A DNA stretch of 64,000 nucleotides from Halobacillus sp. A1 (GTDB lineage Bacteria > Bacillota > Bacilli > Bacillales > Halobacillaceae): positions 1 through 64,000 of the forward strand of contig NZ_JAIZEN010000002.1 in NCBI RefSeq assembly GCF_024189295.1, given 5' to 3'. Each line of letters opens with the position of its first letter. The first letter of the stretch is position 1. The notes beneath the pieces are model-generated. The model was given only the letters and a program-made list of their open reading frames with translations, ran no database searches and was not told the origin of the DNA. The position numbers and the translations under genes are program-made. Positions 8,304 to 15,741 of the stretch are shown here, in pieces.

Positions 8304-9302
8304 ATGAAAGTGACTCAAATCGCAGGATATGCAAGAGAACTACTTATTTCAGCCACTCAACAATCCGCTTCAGACATCCACTTCTCTCCATTTTTAGAAT
8401 CTACGAACATCCACTTCCGAATCCATGGACAAAGAGTTTTCCATTCTTCCCTTCCTAACCCTCTTTACCGAAAATTACTAGCTTATCTGAAATTCACTTC
8501 CGGTATGGACATTGGCGAAGTTTCAAAACCCCAAAATGGATCTCTGGAGCATCGGAGTCAGCAATCCCTTTACAATCTTAGACTATCAACCCTCCCGACT
8601 TTAGGAAACGAAAGCCTTGCCATCCGTATTTTATCTTCCGACGAGCATTTAAAACTGAATAGACTTTTTCTATTTCCCCATCAGCTGAACACTTTAAAAC
8701 AATGGCTTTCCCATAAAACAGGTATGATCCTTTTCACGGGAGCTACTGGCAGCGGAAAAACCACTACGCTTTATGCTCTGCTTCAGACACTGACAAATGA
8801 ACACTCCTATCAAGCCATCACTCTTGAAGACCCTATTGAAAAGAATTTAAACAATATTATCCAAGTCCAAATGAACGAACGAGCCGGAATCACTTACGAT
8901 ACTGGTCTCAAGGCAGCGCTTCGTCACGATCCTGACTTGCTAATGGTTGGGGAAATACGTGATAAACAAACGGCCCAGTTTGCGTTTAGAGCAGCATTGA
9001 GCGGACATCTCGTAATCAGTACTATCCACGCAAAAGATGCTTTTGGAACGATCCATCGACTAAAAGAGATGGACATAAAGACAGTAGAATTAGAACAAAC
9101 ATTAATAGCCATTGCTGCTCAGCAATTGATACCTCTAGCTGAACACCGGAACTTTTCCAGCAGAGCCGCCATTCTTGAACTGCTATACAAAGAATCATTG
9201 CAGCGAGCCATCAAAGATATTTCTCCCGAGCAGGATCCCTCCTTCTCCACCTTCACTTCTTTAAGGAGGAAAGCCTATGCTCTCGGGTTCACTGAAAATT
9301 AA
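8304..9302 (+). CDS. comGA: ComGA, competence pseudopilus assembly ATPase
   Basis: This is the secretion ATPase of the type II/IV-like machine that assembles the competence pseudopilus at the cytoplasmic face, allowing DNA to reach its receptor. The 332 residues (from ATG 8304, preceded by AGGTGAT) carry Walker A GATGSGKTT (146-154), the Asp box LEDPIEKN, Walker B LLMVGEIRD and the His box LVISTIHAKD. A GTG two codons earlier is possible but lies inside the ribosome binding site. It is the first gene of the comG operon and overlaps comGB. In B. subtilis the operon needs ComK; I could not identify a convincing ComK box in the short upstream region. Confidence 0.95.
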   Translation: MKVTQIAGYARELLISATQQSASDIHFSPFLESTNIHFRIHGQRVFHSSLPNPLYRKLLAYLKFTSGMDIGEVSKPQNGSLEHRSQQSLYNLRLSTLPTLGNESLAIRILSSDEHLKLNRLFLFPHQLNTLKQWLSHKTGMILFTGATGSGKTTTLYALLQTLTNEHSYQAITLEDPIEKNLNNIIQVQMNERAGITYDTGLKAALRHDPDLLMVGEIRDKQTAQFAFRAALSGHLVISTIHAKDAFGTIHRLKEMDIKTVELEQTLIAIAAQQLIPLAEHRNFSSRAAILELLYKESLQRAIKDISPEQDPSFSTFTSLRRKAYALGFTEN

Positions 9303-10335
9303 AGAGTGGATATCTACAAAACGTAGCATGATCCCTATTAAAAAACAAATCCTCTTTCTTCATCGAGTCAGAAAATTATTAGGCAAAGGTTTCCCTCTGC
9401 TCGATACTCTTAAGATGATAAGCTGGGATCCGGAATTCGAAGAAGTTACTGGAATCATCACACAACAATTGAAGACTGGAAACCCTCTTGATATAGCCTT
9501 TGACAAGGCTCATTTTTCTAAACAGATCGTCTCCTTTTTATACTTCGCCAGAATTCATCATGATCTTCCTACTATGTTCAAGCAATGTGCAGACTTATTA
9601 GAATTACAATATGAATATACTAGAAAGTTTAAAGAAGCCATGAGATATCCACTTCTTCTCCTGATCTTCGTAATCGTTGCTTTCAGTGTTATTAAACAAA
9701 CAATCATACCAAGCTTCCAGACTTTGTTCGCTGATGGAGATACAAAACCTTTCAGTTTGATGATATTAAACGGGGTAGATATTTTGATTACAATATCAGG
9801 TGTATTTCTCCTCATTCTAGCTTTAACATTCCTCATTTTCTACTCAGTAAAGCATAAAATCACGCTTCAGCAGATGTTAACTTTATATGAAAAAATCCCG
9901 CTGCTCAAACATTATAAAATGTTTTCTCTCACTTTTTTATTCTCTACTCATTTAAGTTCATTACTTGCTGCCGGCCTTCCCTTAAAAAACGCTTTGACCC
10001 TCATCAGTGCACAATCACGTTACCCTTTTCTCTCCTATTATGGAAAAAGAATGTTATCCCACCTCAGTGATGGCCAGTCGCTGGCTTCTTCCTTACATGA
10101 ATGCACTTTATTAAGATCCGAACTTACCTCGATTTTTCACCATACAAATGATTTGAGAGCACTCGGTGAAGAATTGAACGTCCTTTCTGAACTGCTAATC
10201 GATCAGCTCAAAGAAAAACTGACAAAAATCGTTCAGCTCATTCAGCCTATCTTCTTTATAGGAGTCGCCTGCGTTGTCATCTTAATCTACGCTTCCATCA
10301 TGCTCCCTCTCTATCAATGGATGGACCAAATTTAA
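9277..10335 (+). CDS. comGB: ComGB, competence pseudopilus inner-membrane platform protein
   Basis: A polytopic protein of the GspF/PilC family that forms the membrane platform used by the ComGA ATPase to polymerise ComGC. The 352 residues contain two repeated GspF domains. Hydrophobic segments are near 125-145, 165-190 and at the C-terminus (about 325-345), the usual three-helix pattern. AAGGAGG precedes the ATG, which lies inside the end of comGA (26-base overlap), so translation is coupled. The family call is secure from context and topology. Confidence 0.93.
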   Translation: MLSGSLKIKEWISTKRSMIPIKKQILFLHRVRKLLGKGFPLLDTLKMISWDPEFEEVTGIITQQLKTGNPLDIAFDKAHFSKQIVSFLYFARIHHDLPTMFKQCADLLELQYEYTRKFKEAMRYPLLLLIFVIVAFSVIKQTIIPSFQTLFADGDTKPFSLMILNGVDILITISGVFLLILALTFLIFYSVKHKITLQQMLTLYEKIPLLKHYKMFSLTFLFSTHLSSLLAAGLPLKNALTLISAQSRYPFLSYYGKRMLSHLSDGQSLASSLHECTLLRSELTSIFHHTNDLRALGEELNVLSELLIDQLKEKLTKIVQLIQPIFFIGVACVVILIYASIMLPLYQWMDQI

Positions 10336-10347
10336 GGAGGAATTATT

Positions 10348-10638
10348 ATGAACCAAAAAGGATTTACACTTATTGAAATGCTTATCGTACTTCTGATTAT
10401 TTCCGTATTACTAATTATAACCATTCCCAACCTGACAAAGAACACCGACTCTGTGCGCTCAAAAGGCTGTGAGGCTCTTATTATGACTGCAGAAGCCCAG
10501 GTGGAAGCTTATTATATTGAAAATGATGAATATCCTGAGAGTATCTCAACCCTGGTAGATGGCGAATATCTTAAACAGAGTACATGTCCGAACGGAGAAG
10601 TATTAACTTATTCTAATGGTCAGGTAACAGCAGAGTAA
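10348..10638 (+). CDS. comGC: ComGC, major competence pseudopilin
   Basis: The main subunit of the competence pseudopilus. The prepilin signal MNQKGFTLIEMLIVLLIIS is textbook: ComC peptidase cleaves after the Gly, methylates Phe+1, and Glu+5 follows. The hydrophobic helix runs to about residue 28. Two cysteines (near 41 and 80) could form the intramolecular disulfide known for ComGC, made by the BdbDC pair. The 96-residue length is normal. AAGGAGG lies eight bases from the ATG, the best ribosome binding site of the prepilin genes, which fits the need for the most copies. Confidence 0.95.
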   Translation: MNQKGFTLIEMLIVLLIISVLLIITIPNLTKNTDSVRSKGCEALIMTAEAQVEAYYIENDEYPESISTLVDGEYLKQSTCPNGEVLTYSNGQVTAE

Positions 10639-11079
10639 ATGATGGATAATCAAAAAGGATATACACTGAGTGAGATGATTGTGGTGTTAACCGCTATTTC
10701 ATGTCTGCTCCTATTATTTTTCCCCCTTCAAAGCTCCCTCGCAGAAGAAGTCAAAAAGAGATATTTTATAGAACAATTTGAAAATGATCTTCTTCTTGCC
10801 CAACAACTCACGATCCAAAATCACCCAAATTACTGGCTCATGATCAATTCTTCCTCTAATCATTACTACCTTTATGATTCCCGGAATAGAGAAACTATCT
10901 TTGAACGGTACTTTCCTGACAATTGGTCTATACAGCTGCAAAGCCTGACTACGCCTATTCGCTTTAATTCTACTGGAACTTTGTATAACCCAGGTACAAT
11001 GAAAATAACTACACCTCGTAAAGAACTGAAAATAACATTTCCCTTTGGAAAAAGCAGGGTGAAAATCGTTGAACAATAA
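10639..11079 (+). CDS. comGD: ComGD, minor competence pseudopilin
   Basis: A type IV prepilin-like protein of 146 residues with the signal NQKGYTLSEMIVVLTAIS: Gly before the cut site, Tyr at +1 and Glu at +5, followed by a hydrophobic helix. It is expected to sit in the tip complex that primes ComGC polymerisation. The ATG directly abuts the comGC stop; a second ATG follows at once (10642). There is little ribosome-binding sequence, so translation is probably coupled to comGC. Confidence 0.88.
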   Translation: MMDNQKGYTLSEMIVVLTAISCLLLLFFPLQSSLAEEVKKRYFIEQFENDLLLAQQLTIQNHPNYWLMINSSSNHYYLYDSRNRETIFERYFPDNWSIQLQSLTTPIRFNSTGTLYNPGTMKITTPRKELKITFPFGKSRVKIVEQ

Positions 11080-11389
11080 AGGATTTACTTTAATGGAAGT
11101 GATCTCTGCTTTTGCTGTCCTCATGATCATAGCTGCAGCTCTCCTCCCTCAGCTTAGTCAATTGAGGGTGGAGCAGTATAATTTATCTCTAGAAAGAAAG
11201 GCTGTTTTAATGTTGCACAACGAACTGATATTTCAACAGGATACCCATCCCGCTTCCGAAGGTCTATTTATAACGGAAGGTAACTTTACTATGAACTTTG
11301 AATATTACATCGATTACATTGAAGGCTGCACGTCTTGGAGGGACTTTAGAGATGACAAAAAAGAGGTATGTCTGTACTCACCACGTTAG
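11069..11389 (+). CDS. comGE: ComGE, minor competence pseudopilin
   Basis: A 106-residue prepilin-like protein opening NNKGFTLMEVISAFAVL, with Gly-Phe at the processing site and Glu+5. It starts at TTG 11069, inside the end of comGD (11-base overlap), with AGGGTG just upstream. The order and size match ComGE of the comG operon. The C-terminus overlaps the comGF start. Confidence 0.85.
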   Translation: MNNKGFTLMEVISAFAVLMIIAAALLPQLSQLRVEQYNLSLERKAVLMLHNELIFQQDTHPASEGLFITEGNFTMNFEYYIDYIEGCTSWRDFRDDKKEVCLYSPR

Positions 11390-11798
11390 TGACAGCGGCT
11401 TCACACTAGCTGAAACTATTATTAGTGCTACACTCATCACTATATTGTTAATTTTCACTATGCCTTTATTGAAATTGCTTGAGAGTCCTTCCTATTCACA
11501 AGAACTATCTGTATTGCAATTTTTCACATTTATTGAAGAGGAAATCAACTCTGCGATATCTGTAAGAGTTATAAATGAGAATCTCCATATTGTAGACAGC
11601 AATCACAGGGAAATTTCAATTTCTAAATATGGAAGAGATGTAAGAAGAAGAGTGGACCACCAAGGACATGAACTATTAATCAATGACATCGATGACTTTT
11701 CTGTGGAAATCGAAAACAATATATTGAACGTCTCAATTACTGATAAGAATGGAGAGGGTTATAATAAGAGAGTCCCGGTTCAAACAGGCTTCCAATGA
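11352..11798 (+). CDS. comGF: ComGF, minor competence pseudopilin
   Basis: A prepilin-like protein of 148 residues. I place the start at ATG 11352 because GGAGGG lies nine bases upstream; an earlier in-frame ATG at 11298 is inside comGE with no binding site. The prepilin motif DSGFTLAETIISATLITILL lies about 14 residues in, a longer leader than in the other comG prepilins, with Gly, Phe+1 and Glu+5 present. The order matches ComGF. It overlaps comGE by 38 bases and comGG by 50. Confidence 0.83.
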   Translation: MTKKRYVCTHHVSDSGFTLAETIISATLITILLIFTMPLLKLLESPSYSQELSVLQFFTFIEEEINSAISVRVINENLHIVDSNHREISISKYGRDVRRRVDHQGHELLINDIDDFSVEIENNILNVSITDKNGEGYNKRVPVQTGFQ

Positions 11799-12147
11799 CA
11801 AAGGTTTTATTTTCCCGTGGGCATTATCAATTTCAGCTATTCTATTTTTCATCGTAATGACTACAGTCCTTCAATATGAAAACCAGATGATTTCCACCGA
11901 TTCGTCCAAAAGTTATAATCAGCTTCAGAGCTTATTCCATTATAGTGAATACCATTTGCTGAAAGACTCTGAACAAAGCTTTACTGAAAATAACAAATTT
12001 CACCTTCCTATCGGTTATTCGGAAGTACAATGTAAATCAGTAGATGAAACCTCTTTTGATTGTACATGGGACCTTAACCTGGAATCAGGAGAACAAAAGG
12101 AAATATCTAAAACTTATATTTCCCATAAAAAAACCGATGCTCACTGA
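11749..12147 (+). CDS. comGG: ComGG, minor competence pseudopilin
   Basis: The last gene of the operon, giving 132 residues with one N-terminal hydrophobic segment (about 22-42). The processing site reads NDKGFIFPWALSISAI; as in other ComGG proteins the usual Glu at +5 is absent. The ATG at 11749 is the only standard start in frame before the hydrophobic segment, but its ribosome binding site is weak and it lies well inside comGF, so coupling is likely. The stop codon falls within the hairpin that terminates the convergent mgsR gene. Confidence 0.8.
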   Translation: MERVIIRESRFKQASNDKGFIFPWALSISAILFFIVMTTVLQYENQMISTDSSKSYNQLQSLFHYSEYHLLKDSEQSFTENNKFHLPIGYSEVQCKSVDETSFDCTWDLNLESGEQKEISKTYISHKKTDAH

Positions 12148-12158
12148 TGCATCGGTTA
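12125..12158 (-). terminator. Terminator of mgsR, overlapping the comGG stop codon
   Basis: Arms AACCGATGC and GCATCGGTT surround an eight-base loop. On the minus strand they are followed by TTTTTTTAT, so the hairpin serves the convergent gene at 12164-12553. On the plus strand no T-run follows. The comGG TGA (12145-12147) lies in the loop and arm. Confidence 0.8.
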
Positions 12159-12163
12159 ACAGC

Positions 12164-12553
12164 TTATGAAATTTGTTGTTGATATTCCGACTTGTTATCA
12201 GTGATACCACGTAGACCTTCGACGTTGTACCCAACTACTAGTTTATCGCCATTCGTCAAAATCGGGCGTCTAAGTAATTTAGGTTTTTCAATTACTAAAT
12301 TTAGAAATTCATTGACTGTCAATTCCTCTACATCTATGTTCAAAGCTTTAAATTCCTTACTTCTTTTAGCAAGAATCTCATCGATTCCATTTGTAGTCAA
12401 GGACAAAATTCGTCTCAACTCATTAACGTCCGGTGTTTCCCTGAATAAATGCTGCTCACTGAATTCAACCCCTTGACTCGTTAACCAGGCTTTCGTACGG
12501 CGACATGATGTGCAGCTTGGATAGCTGTAAAATTTTAAAGCGTCCATCTTCAT
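12164..12553 (-). CDS. mgsR: Spx/ArsC-family stress regulator MgsR (YqgZ)
   Basis: A 129-residue ArsC-like thioredoxin-fold protein. Spx and MgsR do not bind DNA on their own but attach to the RNA polymerase alpha subunit and are switched by thiol oxidation. The redox pair is visible as C-T-S-C (14-17) in YSYPSCTSCRRTKAW, and the family sequence RRPILTNGDKLVVGYN is near 95-110. MgsR modulates part of the SigB general stress regulon in B. subtilis, where it lies in the same yqg region. Two ATGs (12553 and 12547) both follow AAGGGGAG. A plain ArsC-like protein is possible, but synteny favours MgsR. Confidence 0.8.
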   Translation of the reverse strand: MKMDALKFYSYPSCTSCRRTKAWLTSQGVEFSEQHLFRETPDVNELRRILSLTTNGIDEILAKRSKEFKALNIDVEELTVNEFLNLVIEKPKLLRRPILTNGDKLVVGYNVEGLRGITDNKSEYQQQIS

Positions 12554-12583
12554 CGCTCCCCTTTTTTATTAATTTTACAATAT

Positions 12584-12612
12584 TGTATAATGTATGTATA
12601 GCCTTTGTACAA
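12584..12612 (-). promoter_or_regulatory. Candidate sigma-A promoter for mgsR
   Basis: On the minus strand TTGTAC (12612-12607) and TATACA (12589-12584) are separated by 17 bases, about 30 bases before the start codon. The 12-base palindrome TACAATATTGTA covers the -10 and downstream sequence and could be an operator. In B. subtilis mgsR is also SigB-dependent; I did not see a clear SigB promoter. Confidence 0.45.
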
Positions 12613-12771
12613 TTAATTAAACCTATTTTTCAATTATTTTTTTAAATTATAATGAAAATTCGACAAATAATTCTATTTATTGGTATTTACATTCCTTTAT
12701 TTAACAATTTTTCTGTTGTTTAATCATAAACCAAAAAGGAAAGAGTATATGTAAGAAGTGCAGGTACTTTA

Positions 12772-12800
12772 TTTACTTTCAGTAATGGGTCGTTTATAAT
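12772..12800 (+). promoter_or_regulatory. Candidate sigma-A promoter for yqgY
   Basis: TTTACT (12772-12777) and TATAAT (12795-12800) are separated by exactly 17 bases, 45 bases before the yqgY start. The rest of the 291-base gap before it is AT-rich with nothing else recognisable. Confidence 0.6.
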
Positions 12801-12844
12801 ATTATTGATAGCGTTACGATGATGAGAAAAGGAGGGGAAGCAGC

Positions 12845-13090
12845 ATGGATCGCATGTTTCGTGTATTGGCGTTCTGGACGGGGATTTTCGCTGTTATGTT
12901 CTACGCTGGCGATATGATGGAAGCAGCATTTTTATCTCTTGCTCAAACAGCCTTTTTCCTTGCAATTGGCTACCTCAAGCTGTCAGAACGTATGTACGTA
13001 TACATATTTTTCTCATACTTGACAGTGTTTATGATTGGATTTACTTATTATTCTTCTTTTATTCTGGTGCCTTCTTTCGGAAGTCACTAA
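12845..13090 (+). CDS. yqgY: DUF2626 family membrane protein YqgY
   Basis: An 81-residue protein with two or three hydrophobic segments (about 5-22, 27-45 and 50-75) and almost no soluble part. It matches the DUF2626/YqgY family of Bacillaceae, whose function is unknown. GGAGGGG lies upstream of the ATG, it has its own promoter-like sequence, and a strong terminator follows at once, so it is monocistronic. It sits between mgsR and yqgX as in B. subtilis. Confidence 0.85.
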   Translation: MDRMFRVLAFWTGIFAVMFYAGDMMEAAFLSLAQTAFFLAIGYLKLSERMYVYIFFSYLTVFMIGFTYYSSFILVPSFGSH

Positions 13091-13130
13091 AAAAACCTGT
13101 TATCCTAAATTTGGGATAACAGGTTTTTTT
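13091..13130. terminator. Bidirectional terminator between yqgY and yqgX
   Basis: Perfect arms AAACCTGTTATCC and GGATAACAGGTTT are flanked by A-runs and T-runs on both sides. It therefore ends yqgY on the plus strand and yqgX on the minus strand. Confidence 0.9.
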
Positions 13131-13140
13131 GCTACATCAT

Positions 13141-13764
13141 TTAAATGAAAAATGGATTATTTTTTCGTTCTTCTTCTACCGTCGTAGGTAAGCCATGGCC
13201 TGGGTAGATTCTCATATCATTCCTTAAACTGAATAGTTGAGTAGTGATGCTGTCCAAAAGCAAGTCACCATCCCCACCTGGAAGGTCCGTACGTCCGATC
13301 CCTCTTTCGAATAACGTATCCCCTGCTACCGTAAATCGCTGGTTACGGAAAACGAAGGATACACTCCCAGGAGAATGTCCCGGAGTATGGCGCACTTCAA
13401 ATTGGAAAGGACCAATTTCCATTTGTCCTGCCTCTAGAAAATAATCAGCTGGCTTTGCAGTTATTTCACCGAGCTGAAATAGTGCAGATCCATTTAATCG
13501 GCTGTCAGTAAGCCAGTCTTTTTCTTCTTCATGTAAATATACTGGCACTTCATATTCATTTCTTGCCTGTTCTACTGCTCCAATGTGATCAAAATGTGCA
13601 TGAGTCAGCAGTATCGCAATGACTTTTACACCCTTCTCCTTTATAAGATCATTAAGTTTTTGAAAATCACCACCTGGGTCAATCACCAACGCTTGTTTAT
13701 TTTCAGTGATTACATATGAATTCGTCCCCATAGGTCCCAGAGGAAGTCTAGTTATTTTCAACAT
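13141..13764 (-). CDS. yqgX: MBL-fold metal hydrolase, glyoxalase II-like (YqgX)
   Basis: A 207-residue metallo-beta-lactamase-fold hydrolase. The metal motif THAHFDHIGA (near 55-64), the later His in HTPGHSPGS and the bridging Asp in VAGDTLFERGIGRTD are all present, followed by YPGHG. This is the glyoxalase II-like subgroup; the substrate is probably a thioester, though persulfide dioxygenase-like members look similar. The start is ATG 13764, with TGAGGTG upstream; a GTG three codons earlier overlaps that site. It converges on yqgY. Confidence 0.88.
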   Translation of the reverse strand: MLKITRLPLGPMGTNSYVITENKQALVIDPGGDFQKLNDLIKEKGVKVIAILLTHAHFDHIGAVEQARNEYEVPVYLHEEEKDWLTDSRLNGSALFQLGEITAKPADYFLEAGQMEIGPFQFEVRHTPGHSPGSVSFVFRNQRFTVAGDTLFERGIGRTDLPGGDGDLLLDSITTQLFSLRNDMRIYPGHGLPTTVEEERKNNPFFI

Positions 13765-13922
13765 AAAAAACACCTCAATATCATAAATTAAAAAATCTGG
13801 AATAACTCGACAAATAAACCTTTATACTATAAAATAAATGTGGAATGAATGAATCTACATATAGTATAACATCCAGCAAGACCAGGTGATAATAAAAGTA
13901 AATTGATATTGGAGGGCTTACT

Positions 13923-14087
13923 ATGGTAACAGCTGTTCTTCTTTTATTGGTAACGATCTTATGTGTATTTGCAGTTTTTCGAGAAATCAAAACAAAGAAC
14001 TTTTTTGCTGTGCTTTTCGCCGGAGTATCTGCGTTAATGTTCGGCTGGTTTTCGATTATGACCATATACGCAAATCTATTTGGTTAA
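13923..14087 (+). CDS. yqgW: DUF2759 family small membrane protein (YqgW)
   Basis: A 54-residue protein beginning MVTAVLLLLVTILCVFAVF with two hydrophobic segments (2-18 and 27-52) joined by a basic turn, REIKTKN. Its size, topology and position beside yqgX match B. subtilis YqgW (DUF2759), of unknown function. GGAGGG precedes the ATG by six bases. It is followed directly by a terminator, so it is transcribed alone. Confidence 0.8.
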   Translation: MVTAVLLLLVTILCVFAVFREIKTKNFFAVLFAGVSALMFGWFSIMTIYANLFG

Positions 14088-14102
14088 AATATAGCTCGCT
14101 GC

Positions 14103-14134
14103 ACCCCTCTGCTTTAATCGCAGAGGTTTTTTTA
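14103..14134 (+). terminator. Terminator of yqgW
   Basis: Arms CCTCTGC and GCAGAGG with an eight-base loop are followed by seven T on the plus strand. The T-run touches the stop codon of the convergent fetB-like gene. Confidence 0.8.
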
Positions 14135-14917
14135 TGCTTCAGAACGTATCTCTTCTTCAGAATCCACAAGCTGGCCCTGTTCATTAAAGAAATAACGGTA
14201 CATCGCTAAAGTAATGAACATCGCGCTCAATGATACAGAAGAAAAAATGCTTATTGAAATGACTAGCTGATACTTTATGGCTGTAACAGGAGCCACACCG
14301 CCAAGAATTAACCCCGTCATCATTCCCGGAAGCTGGACGAGGCCTATCGTTTTTAACTGGTCTACATTTGGAATGAGAGCGGCATTCAAAGTCTTTTGTA
14401 CAATCAGTTTGGAAGCAACGCTAGGCTTTGCTCCCAACGATAACGCTGCTAAAAGGCGGCCGTTATTTTCCTTGAATTCATTTTTCATACGCTCCAAAGC
14501 CAACCCCATAGCGACCATACTATTACCAATTACCATCCCGCTCATCGGGATCACTTCTGAAGGTGTGAATGCAACCATATCAAATATCAGCCAAAGACCG
14601 AGAACGCTGACCTCAATTACAAGCAGCCCGATAAAGATATATAATAAGACGTTAGGCAGCCCCTTCCCTTTTTTCCTTGCATGAAATGCAGCAACAGTTA
14701 ACATAATGCTGATCATGAAAGGGATGCCTATGATCGCAGGAAGTTCAAATAAATACGTTAATAAATAGCCGATTGCAAACAATTGAACCGTTCCTCTTAG
14801 AGAAGACCATATAATATTTTTATTTAGTCCAAGTTGATAAAAATAGGATAAAGAAAGTGGGATCAGTACAAACACCACTAAAAACAAAAGGGATTGATTG
14901 GATATTTCCGGTTCCAT
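14132..14917 (-). CDS. fetB: FetB/UPF0014 family ABC transporter permease
   Basis: A 261-residue membrane protein with about seven hydrophobic segments. It contains the UPF0014 hallmark regions SEVIPMSGMVIGNSMVA (about 115-132) and LVQLPGMMTGLILGG (about 190-205). In E. coli the homologue FetB forms with FetA an ABC exporter linked to iron homeostasis and peroxide resistance; other members have been linked to other metals. The gene follows the ATPase gene by 14 bases. The pair sits between yqgW and the ltaS-type gene, where B. subtilis has other yqg genes. Confidence 0.8.
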   Translation of the reverse strand: MEPEISNQSLLFLVVFVLIPLSLSYFYQLGLNKNIIWSSLRGTVQLFAIGYLLTYLFELPAIIGIPFMISIMLTVAAFHARKKGKGLPNVLLYIFIGLLVIEVSVLGLWLIFDMVAFTPSEVIPMSGMVIGNSMVAMGLALERMKNEFKENNGRLLAALSLGAKPSVASKLIVQKTLNAALIPNVDQLKTIGLVQLPGMMTGLILGGVAPVTAIKYQLVISISIFSSVSLSAMFITLAMYRYFFNEQGQLVDSEEEIRSEA

Positions 14918-14931
14918 TACGATTCATGTCC

Positions 14932-15618
14932 TTATTCTTCTAAAAATTCTTTTAATGCCTGGGAAGCTGGAGAATCCAACATATCGGGCAGCTTCCCATC
15001 TTCCATCACTTCCCCTTCAGTAATGAACAAACCCCGGCTACCTAATCTCCTCGCCTGCCTCATATCATGCGTTACCATAATCATCGTCAATTCATGCTGG
15101 TTGATTAATTGTTCAAGAACTTCTTCTATATCCTCTGCTGTGCGATAGTCGAGGGCGCTCGTCGGTTCATCCAGCAGAAGTACTTCAGGTTGGTTAGCCA
15201 GCGTTCTCGCCAAAGACACCCGCTGTTTTTCTCCTCCTGAGAGTTGTTCCACATCACGGTTTAAGTAAGTGGAAGGGAGCTGGACGTAACCCATTAACAG
15301 CTCACCATCCTCTTCTTTCCATTCTCCAAATAATGAAGGGCCGTATTTAATATTATCCAATACTGTACCTGGAAAGAGGTTTGGTTCTTGCAAAACGAGA
15401 CCTACCCGTTTTCTCAATTCTGTGAAAGGATACTCTTTTACATTTTGACCCTCAAAATAAATCGTCCCCTCCGTTGGATTATGTAGGCGATTGAATAAAA
15501 ATAATATTGTGCTTTTCCCTGAGCCAGACGGGCCAAATAATATAACTTTCTCCTTTTTTTCAATTTGAAAATCCATCTTTTTTAAAGGATATCTTGATAC
15601 TTGTTCAAATCTGAACAT
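14932..15618 (-). CDS. fetA: FetA-type ABC transporter ATP-binding protein
   Basis: An ABC ATPase of 228 residues with Walker A GPSGSGKST (29-37), the Q-loop LQEPNLFPG, the signature LSGGEKQR, Walker [14 protein letters not shown] and the switch His in MVTHDMRQ. I chose ATG 15618 because AGGTGGG lies seven bases upstream and the sequence then starts with a beta-strand, as in other ABC ATPases; an upstream ATG (15666) adds an unlikely leader. It is cotranscribed with the FetB-like permease. Metal export is inferred from the partner. Confidence 0.82.
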   Translation of the reverse strand: MFRFEQVSRYPLKKMDFQIEKKEKVILFGPSGSGKSTILFLFNRLHNPTEGTIYFEGQNVKEYPFTELRKRVGLVLQEPNLFPGTVLDNIKYGPSLFGEWKEEDGELLMGYVQLPSTYLNRDVEQLSGGEKQRVSLARTLANQPEVLLLDEPTSALDYRTAEDIEEVLEQLINQHELTMIMVTHDMRQARRLGSRGLFITEGEVMEDGKLPDMLDSPASQALKEFLEE

Positions 15619-15700
15619 AATTATCCCACCTTTACTATTATCAGCATCCTGCACGGAACAGAACATTCTTATACATACCCCTTCTACAAAGGATATAACG

Positions 15701-15738
15701 CAAAAAAAGCCGCAATGAGTTTAAATCATCACGGCTCA
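15701..15738 (-). terminator. Terminator of the ltaS-type gene
   Basis: On the minus strand GAGCCGTGATGA and TCATTGCGGC form a hairpin with a small internal mismatch, followed by seven T. It starts only four bases after the stop codon. Confidence 0.75.
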
Positions 15739-15741
15739 TTA

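Noticed and set aside
11298-11351. Upstream start of comGF at 11298
   Set aside because: It lies inside comGE without a binding site; ATG 11352 has GGAGGG and gives a prepilin leader.
13781-14065. Minus-strand open frame of 94 codons
   Set aside because: It is antisense to yqgW, which has a ribosome binding site, promoter-like sequence and terminator.
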